DNA from: Actinokineospora iranica
GTDB taxonomy: Bacteria; Actinomycetota; Actinomycetes; Mycobacteriales; Pseudonocardiaceae
Assembly: GCF_900101685.1 (NCBI RefSeq)
Contig: NZ_FMZZ01000004.1
Location: 1 to 64,000 of the forward strand
Direction: 5' to 3'
Length of the DNA: 64,000 nt
Part shown: piece by piece, positions 1-6,763 of the stretch
How the letters are laid out: each line of letters opens with the position of its first letter
Position numbering within the stretch: the stretch's first letter is position 1
Notes under the pieces: model-generated
Seen by the model: only the letters and a program-made list of their open reading frames with translations
Databases searched by the model: none
What the model was told of the DNA's origin: nothing
Program-made: the position numbers and the translations under genes

Positions 1-778
1 CGTAGATCGTGGGCGAGATGTTCGTGTACACGGTGTACGGAACGCCGAGGTTCTCGGCGAACGCGCGCATGGCGTCGAGTTCGTGCTCGTTGTGACTCGT
101 GATCACCAGATTGAGGTTCACCGGCAGCCCGACCTCGACGGCCGCGGCGAGCCCGAGAGTGAACGACTTGAACGAACCGCGCCGCCGAGTCAGCGAGTCG
201 TACGACTCCGCGGTCGCCCCGTACACGCTGACCGTGACCCGATACGGCCGCCGAGTGGTCAACAGCTCGAACATCGGACGGGTGTGCAGGCGCGACCCGT
301 TGGTCGAGATCGTGACCATCATCCCCAGATCCCACGCCGTCGTGTAGACGTGCGGGAACAACTTGTCGATGGTCGGCTCGCCGCCGGTCAGTTGCAGCCA
401 CAGCACCCCGGCGTCGCGCATGATGTGCAGCACCCGCTCGCGATCGCGCCACTTGAGCCCCTCGAACCGCTTCAATCCAAGGTAGCAGTGCTCACAGTCG
501 TAATTGCATCCGAGATTCAGCTCGTACGACGCTCGACCGAAGCCGCGACTCGACGGCCGACGAACGATCACCACCTCGGCCAGAGAGCGCCCAACGATGT
601 CCATGCCCCACCGCTGACGAGCGGCATCGGCCAACCACGGCGGGCACGGCGCAACCGGATCGGCCGACGCGGTCAGCAACTCGCCGAACCGGCGTGACCC
701 GATCCTGACCGCCTGCCGACTGTCCGGCCGTAAGACCAGGTGCTCACCCAAAAACGGACTCGCGATCAACTCGTGCAT
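1..778 (-). CDS. radical SAM protein, C-terminus cut by window edge
   Basis: The reading frame is open from the ATG at 778 through the left window edge, giving about 259 visible residues. About 80 residues from the start is the cluster motif CNYDCEHC (CX3CX2C), which ligates a 4Fe-4S cluster that cleaves S-adenosylmethionine. It is followed by the SAM-contacting LTGGEP segment and by ISTNGSR and VSVYG strands of the TIM-barrel. A GGGAG ribosome site lies about five bases upstream. The N-terminal 80 residues resemble a leader or recognition domain rather than the barrel. It is the last visible gene of a five-gene leftward operon containing four small proteins. Radical SAM enzymes beside tiny genes often modify peptides, but no precursor is evident and the substrate is unknown. 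The missing C-terminus would show whether a SPASM or auxiliary-cluster domain is present. Confidence 0.88.
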   Translation of the reverse strand, partial: MHELIASPFLGEHLVLRPDSRQAVRIGSRRFGELLTASADPVAPCPPWLADAARQRWGMDIVGRSLAEVVIVRRPSSRGFGRASYELNLGCNYDCEHCYLGLKRFEGLKWRDRERVLHIMRDAGVLWLQLTGGEPTIDKLFPHVYTTAWDLGMMVTISTNGSRLHTRPMFELLTTRRPYRVTVSVYGATAESYDSLTRRRGSFKSFTLGLAAAVEVGLPVNLNLVITSHNEHELDAMRAFAENLGVPYTVYTNISPTIY

Positions 779-817
779 CCCAGCTCCCCATCTACGGTTT
801 CCGATGATCAAGCAGCA

Positions 818-1168
818 TCAAGCGGCGAAACTGAGCGAGCGCGACCCCTCGCTCTCTTTGCGCGCGACCAAGGTCCTTACCGCCGCGCTGCGGTAGCCGG
901 CGCGGTCCAAGTACGGGCGCACGAGCGCAAGCGACCCCGGCAACTCAGGATCGAAAATCACCAGCGTCGGCGCGTCGTCATGCGGACAACCCCGCGCCCT
1001 GGCCGTGACCACCGGCGCACACGCCGCGCGCGCCGTCGCCACAGTGACCGCAGCGCCGTGCGGATTCACGTGCTGCCCGCGCGACGGGAACAAGTAGTAG
1101 AAAACCGCGAGGCCCAAAACAACACAACAGACCACGACGACCGCAGACAAATACCCGAAAAATGACAT
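818..1168 (-). CDS. small single-pass membrane protein, unknown function
   Basis: This 116-residue protein starts at the ATG at 1168, which has a strong GGAGAGG site at the right distance. A longer frame upstream is rejected for lack of such a site. Residues 7-27 form one hydrophobic helix containing a Cys-Cys pair, followed by a soluble tail of about 90 residues with two more cysteines and a hydrophobic segment near residues 68-82. The topology is probably N-terminal anchor with the tail outside or inside; this cannot be decided. It ends 39 bases before the radical SAM gene and is presumably cotranscribed with it. I do not recognise the family. Confidence 0.7.
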   Translation of the reverse strand: MSFFGYLSAVVVVCCVVLGLAVFYYLFPSRGQHVNPHGAAVTVATARAACAPVVTARARGCPHDDAPTLVIFDPELPGSLALVRPYLDRAGYRSAAVRTLVARKESEGSRSLSFAA

Positions 1169-1214
1169 AGAAAACCTCTCCACCAAAATAGCCAAAGGGA
1201 ATCGACCAGCCGAG

Positions 1215-1565
1215 TTATCGACCGGGAAACCACTCTCGCCCGACATTCCCAGGTGAGCCGTGACTTTGGACCCGACGCGACGGTGCCCCGGGTTCTCCAG
1301 GGTTCGGCACCTCGAACAATTCTGTGACGACCTCGACCAAGCCGCGACCGCAAGCGCTCCATACCACGTTCTCAAGCGCGAAGAGGTTCGGATTGCCCCC
1401 GTCAGCCGCTGAGCGAACCGCCGTGACGTCGTCCTCGGCCCGCACGTGGACGACGTCAATGAAAGGCTCTTCCCACGCGAACGTGAAGACAAGGGAATCG
1501 TCGCTTCTCAGGCAGCGAAACCCACGCGCTACCAGGGCGTTCAGAGCGTCATCACTGCTGCGCAT
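1215..1565 (-). CDS. conserved-type small soluble protein (paralogue A)
   Basis: This is a 116-residue acidic soluble protein. The ATG at 1565 has an AGGGGG site and overlaps the end of the preceding gene by 14 bases, so translation is probably coupled. It shows an N-terminal helix, a strand segment IDVVHVRAEDDVTAVR and a C-terminal helix NVVWSACGRGLVEVVTELF. The same order of elements appears in the neighbouring product (IDVV/LEVV strand, Asp-rich turn, NLF/NPF, long helix ending DELL or TELF), so the two look like diverged tandem duplicates. Small proteins of this kind occur in actinomycetes near XRE/DUF397 loci, from memory of the family rather than a search. The function is unknown. Confidence 0.68.
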   Translation of the reverse strand: MRSSDDALNALVARGFRCLRSDDSLVFTFAWEEPFIDVVHVRAEDDVTAVRSAADGGNPNLFALENVVWSACGRGLVEVVTELFEVPNPGEPGAPSRRVQSHGSPGNVGREWFPGR

Positions 1566-1902
1566 GACGCCCCCTGGTGAACCAATCAGTCGCCGCCCCG
1601 CTACCAGGCTCGACGGACACGTCAGGCTCGCCCTGCTCCGAACACAGCAGTTCGTCGACGATGACAGCGAACGAGGCCGCGCTCGATGGCTGTCCGGTCG
1701 GCTCAAACGGATTCGACCAATCACGCGACAACGGCAGACAGGTGCTAAGCGCGTAATCGTCGCCCCACGCGCTGACTACCTCTAGCCGTCCCGACTTACG
1801 CCGCACGAAGAGTAAACCCGAATCGACCCCGTCGGCGTCGAGCGACGGGCTAACGAAAAATCCGGCTTTTCGCAAGCGCGCGGCGAGAGGATGCTCCGTC
1901 AT
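1552..1902 (-). CDS. conserved-type small soluble protein (paralogue B)
   Basis: This is a 116-residue protein with an ATG at 1902 and a clear AAGGAG site six bases upstream. It overlaps the preceding short gene by ATGA and the following gene by 14 bases. Visible elements are an N-terminal helix (HPLAARLRKAG), a strand LEVVSAWGDDYALSTC and a C-terminal helix ASFAVIVDELL. They align in order with the downstream gene product of exactly the same length. There is no membrane segment and no catalytic motif that I recognise. Its position inside the radical SAM operon suggests a shared role, possibly as a protein partner, but that is inference. Confidence 0.68.
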   Translation of the reverse strand: MTEHPLAARLRKAGFFVSPSLDADGVDSGLLFVRRKSGRLEVVSAWGDDYALSTCLPLSRDWSNPFEPTGQPSSAASFAVIVDELLCSEQGEPDVSVEPGSGAATDWFTRGRHAQQ

Positions 1903-2024
1903 TGGTACTCCTTCGGGCACTGCCGAGGCGAGCGCGCGAACTGCCACCACTCGCACAGGTGCCAAGCCAACTTGCCGACGGCCCCTAGTCCGACGGCAGC
2001 GGCAAACACGACTTGCCCAGCCAT
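1899..2024 (-). CDS. 41-residue peptide, possibly truncated or longer upstream
   Basis: The ATG at 2024 follows a GGGAGG site eleven bases upstream, and the stop overlaps the next start as ATGA. The product begins with a hydrophobic stretch (AGQVVFAAAVGLGAVGKLAW) and ends in a polar, Trp-containing tail. The same frame stays open upstream to about 2090 with protein-like sequence (ALRRGDVREVGAH) but offers only a TTG start there. An ATG at 2094 is in another frame, so a longer ancestral protein interrupted by a frameshift is possible. Its translational coupling to the following gene supports it being real. Confidence 0.5.
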   Translation of the reverse strand: MAGQVVFAAAVGLGAVGKLAWHLCEWWQFARSPRQCPKEYQ

Positions 2025-2121
2025 ATGTGCGCCGACCTCCCGTACATCTCCGCGCCGCAATGCGGCGTCTAATTGCGGGATCGGTGCCGGTCATGGTGGC
2101 GACCAATCCCCTTAGTTCGAG

Positions 2122-2179
2122 GGGAGCGGCAGGTCTGCTGTCAGGTTCCTGGCCTGCCAGCCAGCAACCTGCCGCTCCC
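2122..2179. repeat. 13-bp perfect inverted repeat with nested hairpins
   Basis: The arm GGGAGCGGCAGGT (2122-2134) is exactly complementary to 2167-2179. Inside it, TGCTG/CAGCA extends the stem after a one-base bulge, and CTGGC/GCCAG (2149-2160) forms an apical hairpin. It lies in the leader of the leftward radical SAM operon, between the operators and the first gene. It could be an attenuator or an mRNA-stability structure. Confidence 0.55.
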
Positions 2180-2260
2180 ACCGGGTGGAGACGGCAAGCA
2201 GCCCCCGTCCGCACCCGGCATGACGTTCCGTGGCTGACGCCTAACCGGAACGACGATCTT

Positions 2261-2315
2261 GGTAAGTTACCTGCTCTCTGACTCATCCCCCAAGGATGTT
2301 AGCGGGTAAGTTACC
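2261..2315. promoter_or_regulatory. two copies of palindrome GGTAAGTTACC (putative operators)
   Basis: GGTAAGTTACC occurs at 2261-2271 and again at 2305-2315, 44 bp apart, about four helical turns. Read on opposite strands, the two sites share a wider consensus CTTGGTAAsTTACCyGCT, so they are inverted relative to each other. They sit between the divergent regulator gene and the small-protein/radical SAM operon, where one repressor could control both directions. Binding by the adjacent XRE protein is inference. Confidence 0.65.
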
Positions 2316-2409
2316 AAGTCAGTTGCTACCGATTGGGTGAAGTGTGCTCGCTACCGACAGTCAAGAGGCAAGATGTAGCCGCGTACCCAAGGACACGGAG
2401 GATCACCGA

Positions 2410-3249
2410 ATGGCGTCACCAGCAACGACGGCCTACCGCGTAGTGCTCGGCATCTTCCTGCGCAGCATCCGCGAGCGCGTCGGCTTGACGCCCACCGAGG
2501 TAGCCCACGGCTTCGGCTGGTACGGCGTCGGCAAGGTGAGCAAGATCGAAGCGGGCACCGTACGACTCGGTGAGGAAGAGCTGGACAGGTTGCTCACCCT
2601 CTACGAGGTCACTGGCCCGGAAGCCGACAAACTCCGCGAGTTCGGTACTGAGGCACGCAAGCGCACCAGCCCCGGACGGACACCGGCTTGGGGCGAGACC
2701 TACAAGGTGCTGGAGGCCCAAGCGGCCGAGATCAAGCACTACCGTGAGACGGTTCTACCGGGAACGGTTCAGACAGAGGACTACGCGCGGGCGCTGCTGT
2801 CAATGTCGCTCACCACGCCACCGGCCGAGGTGGGCCGGACCGCCCGCGAGCGCGCGAAGCGACAGGAGTTGCTCACCTCGGGTAACCCGCCCGGCTTCTG
2901 GTTGGTCGTCGCCGAGCCAGTCCTACTACGGCCAGTTGGCGGGACCGACGTGTTCCGCGCCCAACTTCTGCGGCTCCGCGAGCTGGTCGAGCTGCCGCAC
3001 ATCACCTTCCAAGTACTGCCGTTCGGCAAAGGCGAGCATCATGCGATCGGAACACCGTTCACCCTGCTACGGCTCGCGCTGCCGACGTTGAGCGTTGCCT
3101 ACCTGGAGGGGCTGACGGACGCCAACTACCTCGACCATCCGAAGGCCGCCGAGGTCTATACGCTTGCCTTCGACAAGCTGCGTGTGACCGCCTTGGACGA
3201 CAGGGAGTCAGCCAACTTGTTGGATCAACGCATCAACGAACTCAAGTAG
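2410..3249 (+). CDS. XRE-family HTH regulator with DUF5753 domain
   Basis: The product has 279 residues. The ATG at 2410 has a GGAGG site eight bases upstream; an earlier in-frame start at 2344 lacks one. Residues about 10-70 form a lambda-repressor-type helix-turn-helix (LRSIRERVGLTPTEVAHGFG...VSKIEAG). Residues about 95-270 are a DUF5753 domain with the usual AEIKHYRETVLPGTVQTEDYARAL and VAYLEGLTDANYLD segments. Members of this family pair with a DUF397 protein, which follows 15 bases downstream, and act as pleiotropic regulators in actinomycetes (BldB/WhiJ-type systems). Twin palindromes immediately upstream are likely binding sites. An earlier duplicate of this pair has decayed just downstream. 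Confidence 0.92.
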   Translation: MASPATTAYRVVLGIFLRSIRERVGLTPTEVAHGFGWYGVGKVSKIEAGTVRLGEEELDRLLTLYEVTGPEADKLREFGTEARKRTSPGRTPAWGETYKVLEAQAAEIKHYRETVLPGTVQTEDYARALLSMSLTTPPAEVGRTARERAKRQELLTSGNPPGFWLVVAEPVLLRPVGGTDVFRAQLLRLRELVELPHITFQVLPFGKGEHHAIGTPFTLLRLALPTLSVAYLEGLTDANYLDHPKAAEVYTLAFDKLRVTALDDRESANLLDQRINELK

Positions 3250-3264
3250 CGAAAGGGGTAAGGC

Positions 3265-3474
3265 ATGTCTGCCCCGGGTCAGTACCACTTCGATGGGCGC
3301 TGGCGTAAGGCTAGCTTCACCGAGGGTAACGAGAACTGTGTCGAGGTAGCCAACGTTCCTGGCGTGGCTGCCATCCGGGACACCAAGGACCGCTCAGGCC
3401 CTGCGCTGGTGGTCACCGAGGACGTGTTCACGCACCTCCTGTCCACCGTCAAGGCCCGCCGTTTCGATCAGTAG
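3265..3474 (+). CDS. DUF397 protein, partner of the upstream XRE regulator
   Basis: This is a 69-residue protein with an AGGGG site before the ATG at 3265. It carries the DUF397 signature: WRKASFTEGNENCVEVA, then VAAIRDTKDRSGPALVV and a final helix. Small DUF397 proteins are encoded beside XRE/DUF5753 regulators across actinomycetes and are thought to modulate or be controlled by them. The gene sits 15 bases after the regulator's stop and is followed by a strong hairpin terminator, so the two form a short operon. Confidence 0.9.
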   Translation: MSAPGQYHFDGRWRKASFTEGNENCVEVANVPGVAAIRDTKDRSGPALVVTEDVFTHLLSTVKARRFDQ

Positions 3475-3480
3475 TCCCTG

Positions 3481-3525
3481 ACACAGCGAGGGGCAGCCGT
3501 CCACACGGGTGCCCCTCGCTGCGTG
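3481..3525 (+). terminator. intrinsic terminator after XRE/DUF397 operon
   Basis: An 11-bp stem AGCGAGGGGCA (3485-3495) pairs with 3510-3520, and outer pairs extend it after one mismatch. The loop is 14 bases. It starts seven bases after the DUF397 stop. Confidence 0.7.
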
Positions 3526-3526
3526 T

Positions 3527-3816
3527 TCAGGATTTCGAGCCGCGGGACCGGGCTCGCGCGCTCCGCAGAGCGAGCCGCGAACAGCTCGAACGACTTCGTG
3601 CGCTGGCAGACCTCCCGCACGTGTCGTTCCGGGTGGTCAAGCTCGACAGCGGAGCACACGCCGCACTCGGCTACCCGTTCACTCTGCTGTACATCGAACG
3701 CGCCAAGGGCGACCATCGCGTATATCGAAACCCTCACTGACGCGGACTACATCAAGAAGTCCGCCACCTATATCCTCGCGTTTGAGCGGATCGAGCAGAA
3801 GGCTGCGAGCGCATAA
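3527..3816 (+). pseudogene. remnant of a second XRE/DUF5753 gene (C-terminal part only)
   Basis: One frame encodes REQLERLRALADLPHVSFR and GYPFTLLYIERAKGD, then stops. A second frame picks up with IAYIETLTDADYIKKSATY and ends at 3816. Together they match the C-terminal DUF5753 region of the intact regulator just upstream (LRELVELPHITFQ, TPFTLL, VAYLEGLTDANYLD). The HTH and the first part of the domain are absent and a frameshift lies near 3710. The intact DUF397 gene that follows was probably its partner. Confidence 0.8.
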
Positions 3817-3853
3817 TCTGACCGGAATTAACGACTAGGACAGGACCACGAAC

Positions 3854-4045
3854 ATGGAGCAAGCACGGTGGAGGAAGTCAAGTCGCAGCGTGGGGAACCC
3901 CGAGCAATGCGTCGAGGTCGCATACCTTGACAGCGCTGTAGCCGTCCGCGACAGCAAGAACCCGACAGGCCCGGTCATGCTCGTTCCCTTCGCAAGGTTC
4001 GGCGACATCCTGTGCGGGCTCAAAAACGCAGGACGAGGCGTCTAA
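3854..4045 (+). CDS. DUF397 protein, orphaned
   Basis: This is a 63-residue protein with the full DUF397 pattern: RWRKSSRSVGNPEQCVEVAYLD, then VAVRDSKNPTGPVMLVPFARF. It starts at an ATG after AGGACAGGACC. Its regulator gene immediately upstream is a pseudogene, so this partner is now an orphan unless the first XRE protein adopts it. A 19-bp hairpin terminator follows its stop by four bases. Confidence 0.88.
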   Translation: MEQARWRKSSRSVGNPEQCVEVAYLDSAVAVRDSKNPTGPVMLVPFARFGDILCGLKNAGRGV

Positions 4046-4049
4046 CGGT

Positions 4050-4098
4050 CGCGTAAGCGAAGGGGGCATCCGCGCTGGGTGCCCCCTTCGCTTACGCG
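4050..4098 (+). terminator. 19-bp perfect inverted repeat terminator
   Basis: Bases 4050-4068 are exactly complementary to 4080-4098, with an 11-base loop. It follows the stop of the DUF397 gene at 4045. The right arm runs into the start of the decayed DUF397 copy. Confidence 0.8.
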
Positions 4099-4240
4099 GC
4101 GTAAGAGCACGCGGAGCAGCGGCGGGTCCGCGAACTGCGTTGAGGCTGCACACCGGTTCTACATGGTGGCACTTCATAACAGCAAGAACTCGGATAGCCC
4201 CATAGTGATCGTTCCCCGTGCCCGTTCGGCGTCCTCCTGT
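4091..4240 (+). pseudogene. decayed third DUF397 copy
   Basis: One frame encodes RRKSTRSSGGSANCVEAA, VALHNSKNSDSPIVIVP and then runs into unrelated sequence. These match the DUF397 core (RKSSRS...NCVEVA...VRDSK...GPV). There is no proper start, since the 5' end lies in the terminator arm, and no normal C-terminal helix. The key Val-Arg-Asp-Ser-Lys has become Leu-His-Asn-Ser-Lys. It appears to be a dead duplicate. Confidence 0.65.
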
Positions 4241-4266
4241 GCAGCTCGAACACATGGCCTTCCGTC

Positions 4267-4536
4267 TCAGCGGGTGATGCCACGAGCGCGCGCTCGGGCG
4301 CTGCGCAGAGCGAGGCTGCGGAAGTGTGCCCGGCGTGCCGCTAGTGCTCGCTGCTCGCGTTCGTCAGCAGGTAGCGATCGCGTTGGGTCGACTTGGTCCT
4401 CGAACCGGACGAGGGCGGCGCGACGAGCGGGCGCCGTCCGCGCGCTGCGGTCGGTGGTGTTGGCCCACGACGCGTAAGCAGCCGCGGACGAGCGGAGGGC
4501 GCGCTGCGCCGGGGTGAGGTTGGTAGAGGCAGCCAT
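4267..4536 (-). CDS. conserved small actinobacterial protein
   Basis: The product is 89 residues, mostly helical and highly charged, with the sequence LTPAQRALRSSAAAYASWANTTDRSARTAPARRAAL and a basic C-terminus. Proteins with the same TSWANTTDRSARTAPAR-like core occur widely in streptomycetes and relatives; this is recalled, not searched. There is no known function or catalytic motif. It lies 30 bases downstream of the integrase gene on the same strand and may be cotranscribed with it. The ATG at 4536 was chosen by family length. Confidence 0.75.
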   Translation of the reverse strand: MAASTNLTPAQRALRSSAAAYASWANTTDRSARTAPARRAALVRFEDQVDPTRSLPADEREQRALAARRAHFRSLALRSARARARGITR

Positions 4537-4566
4537 ACCCCAAGCACAGCGCGCCTATGTCACCCG

Positions 4567-5496
4567 TCAGGCGACCAGCGAGTCGGCAGGGGAAATCCGC
4601 TCATGCTCGGCGAGGGCACGCCGAGTCTTGGCTGCCTTGCCGTAGTGCCTGGGCATCTTGGTGGATGCCCAACCGGCGATTTCCATGAGCCCGGCCTCGC
4701 TGCCGCCGTTCGCCTGCCAGCGGTCCGAGAAGTCGTGTCGGAAGCGGTGCGGGTAGACCGAGCCCGGCACCTTGGCGCGCTTGCCGCGGTGGTGGAGCAT
4801 GGACTGAATGCCGTGGATGGTCAGCGGCTTGGTCTTGCGGCTGGACAGCCAGAGGGCAGGCGAGTCGGCGAGCGGGTGCTTTTCCCTGACTTTAAGGTAC
4901 CGCGCCAGCGCGAGCCCGGTCGAGTTGCCGAACCGAACCACCCGGATCTTTTTACCCTTGCCGACGATCATAAGCTGCTTGGTCTTGAGGTCGATCGCCT
5001 TTACTTGGATCGAGTGCAGCTCGGAGACACGCATCCCGGTGTCGACGAACAGCAGAATTATCGCCCGGTCACGCAGTGATAGAAAATCCTTGCCGGAACA
5101 GGTCAGCAGCAGGGCCGCGTGGTGCTCGTCGTCCAACAGGTCGGTGATCTTCTCGGGCACCTTGGGCGGCTCGGTCTCGTCGAACGGGTTGCCGGTCTTG
5201 ATCTCCTTGCGCTTGACCAGCCAGGCGAAGAACACCCGCAAGTTGCGGTAGTGGTGTGCGGCGTTGGCCGCGGAGCTGCTGTCGATGATGTCGACGATGA
5301 AGTCGTCGACATGGTGGGCCTCGACGTCGTCGGGCTCGATGTCGTGGCCCTCCTGGTCGAGCCACTTCGCCCACCGGTGGGCCGTCGACAGGTAGCGCTG
5401 CTCGGTCTTGTCGGACAGGGCCGTGGCCCTGATCGTCTTGCGCCAGCGCTCGGCCAGCATGGCCCAGACCGCCGCCGAAGTCCCCGTGGTACCCAT
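4567..5496 (-). CDS. tyrosine recombinase / phage-type integrase
   Basis: This 309-residue protein is full length for the family. Residues 15-100 form a SAM-like core-binding domain, and the catalytic domain follows from about 120. Visible catalytic residues are Arg156 (DTGMRVSEL), His250 and Arg253 (PHRFRH), Trp276 (GWAS) and the nucleophile Tyr285 (MPRHYGKA). It would cleave and rejoin DNA at attachment sites. A tRNA-Ser gene lies 120 bp upstream of its start, but on the tRNA's 5' side, which is not the usual geometry. No recognisable replication or transfer genes accompany it, so it may be the survivor of an eroded element. Confidence 0.9.
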   Translation of the reverse strand: MGTTGTSAAVWAMLAERWRKTIRATALSDKTEQRYLSTAHRWAKWLDQEGHDIEPDDVEAHHVDDFIVDIIDSSSAANAAHHYRNLRVFFAWLVKRKEIKTGNPFDETEPPKVPEKITDLLDDEHHAALLLTCSGKDFLSLRDRAIILLFVDTGMRVSELHSIQVKAIDLKTKQLMIVGKGKKIRVVRFGNSTGLALARYLKVREKHPLADSPALWLSSRKTKPLTIHGIQSMLHHRGKRAKVPGSVYPHRFRHDFSDRWQANGGSEAGLMEIAGWASTKMPRHYGKAAKTRRALAEHERISPADSLVA

Positions 5497-5615
5497 GTAA
5501 CAGACGCTCCAATAGTGTTGGCACCGAGCCCTGTGCTAGCTCCATGCCAACCCCGCGCACCCCCTCTGACCCCCCGTTTTGGCAGGTCATGCCCCCATCC
5601 GGTACCCTCTCCGAC

Positions 5616-5702
5616 GGAGGATTCGCATAGTGGCCTAGTGCGCACGATTGGAAATCGTGTTGGGTGTTAAAGCCCTCAGGGGTTCAAATCCCCTATCCTC
5701 CG
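5616..5702 (+). tRNA. tRNA-Ser, anticodon GGA
   Basis: This is an 87-nt type II tRNA. The acceptor stem GGAGGAT (5616-5622) pairs with 5695-5701, and position 5702 is discriminator G. The anticodon arm CACGA-TTGGAAA-TCGTG places GGA as anticodon. There is a long variable arm, a T-arm with GGTTCAAATC, and no encoded CCA. It decodes UCC/UCU. Confidence 0.95.
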
Positions 5703-5709
5703 CAGATAG

Positions 5710-5753
5710 CAGGCGGTCTGTGTTCCGGAAACGGGACACAGACCGCCTGTTTT
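5710..5753 (+). terminator. intrinsic terminator of tRNA-Ser(GGA)
   Basis: A 14-bp perfect stem (5710-5723 with 5736-5749) is extended inward by further pairs and followed by TTTT at 5750-5753. It lies eight bases after the tRNA. Confidence 0.85.
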
Positions 5754-5842
5754 GTCTTGGCGGGCTCGCTCACCCGGCGCCGCTGCTCCGCAGGTGGGGA
5801 CAACGTTGGGGATGAATCGAACTCATGTTCGATATCGGGTGG

Positions 5843-6763
5843 TCAGCCGCCGAGGAGGCGGGGCCAGGTCGCGGGGCCGATGACGCCGTCGGCGGCGAGG
5901 CCGAAGGCGCGTTGGGCGTCCTTGACGCGGGCTTCGGTGGCGCGGCCGAAGTCGCCGTCGACGTTGAGTGGGGGGAGGTTGGGCAGCCGCGCGTTGAGGA
6001 GGTTTTGGGCCTCGCGGACCAGGTCGCCCTTGGCGCCTCGGCGGATGGTGGGGCGCGGCGCCGGGGCGGCGGCCGGGGGCGCGGCGAGCAGAGCGCCCCA
6101 GGTGTTCGGGCCGATGACGCCGTCCGCGGTGAGGCCGCGGGCGGACTGGAAGCGGCGGGTGGCCTCGCGGGTGCGGGGGCCGAACGCGCCGTCGGCGCGG
6201 CCCGGGTCGAAGCCGTGGGCGGCCAGGCGCTGCTGGGCCTCGCGGACGGCGTCGCCTCGGGAGCCCTGGCGGATCGTCGGCCTGCCACCGGGGTTGGGCG
6301 ACGGCGGCGGCGGGGTCGGGCCGCCGCCACCGGCGATGCCCCATCCCTGCCCCGAGTCGTAGCCGCCCGCGGCCAGCGACACCGACACGTGCGTGTGCGA
6401 CACGTGCGGGTTGCTGCCGGTGTAGGCGCGCCACGCCCACCCCGACTTGGGCGACGCGATGCGCCGGGCGGAGATCACATAGGAGCCGTTGCCGAGAGCG
6501 GGATGCCCGGCCCGGCCCAGGGTGCGCACGTGCTCGGCGACCCACAGGCCGATCTCGGTGTCGCCGCCGGGCCCCGAGTCGACGTCGAAGGCGCGCACCA
6601 CACCCACCCCCGCACCGTCCTTGACCCACGGGTTGTGGTCGGAATTGCGCGTGGCGTGCGCGGCGTCGCCGATCCACCCGTCGGAGGCGTGGTCACGGTT
6701 CGGCCAGCGGGTGTTGACCTCGTCGCGGAAGACCGCGAGCGCACGAGCGAGTCTGTACGCCAT
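5843..6763 (-). CDS. M15-like peptidoglycan hydrolase with two PG-binding domains
   Basis: The product has 306 residues. The ATG at 6763 overlaps the previous stop (TGATG) and has AGGAGG seven bases upstream. Residues about 1-130 look like an endolysin or carboxypeptidase domain with the metal-type pattern SDHN, AFDVD and HTHVSV. A Pro/Gly linker leads to two PG_binding_1 repeats (about 160-220 and 235-300), each with the D.G.FG..T...V..FQ pattern. The expected role is binding and trimming cell-wall peptides. No signal peptide is visible, so export, if any, is non-classical or the gene is phage-derived. It is coupled to a 43-residue acidic protein. Confidence 0.82.
   Translation of the reverse strand: MAYRLARALAVFRDEVNTRWPNRDHASDGWIGDAAHATRNSDHNPWVKDGAGVGVVRAFDVDSGPGGDTEIGLWVAEHVRTLGRAGHPALGNGSYVISARRIASPKSGWAWRAYTGSNPHVSHTHVSVSLAAGGYDSGQGWGIAGGGGPTPPPPSPNPGGRPTIRQGSRGDAVREAQQRLAAHGFDPGRADGAFGPRTREATRRFQSARGLTADGVIGPNTWGALLAAPPAAAPAPRPTIRRGAKGDLVREAQNLLNARLPNLPPLNVDGDFGRATEARVKDAQRAFGLAADGVIGPATWPRLLGG

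Noticed and set aside
818-1492. A 224-residue protein covering the small membrane protein
   Set aside because: The upstream part is antisense-like and basic; a strong ribosome site stands directly before the internal ATG at 1168.
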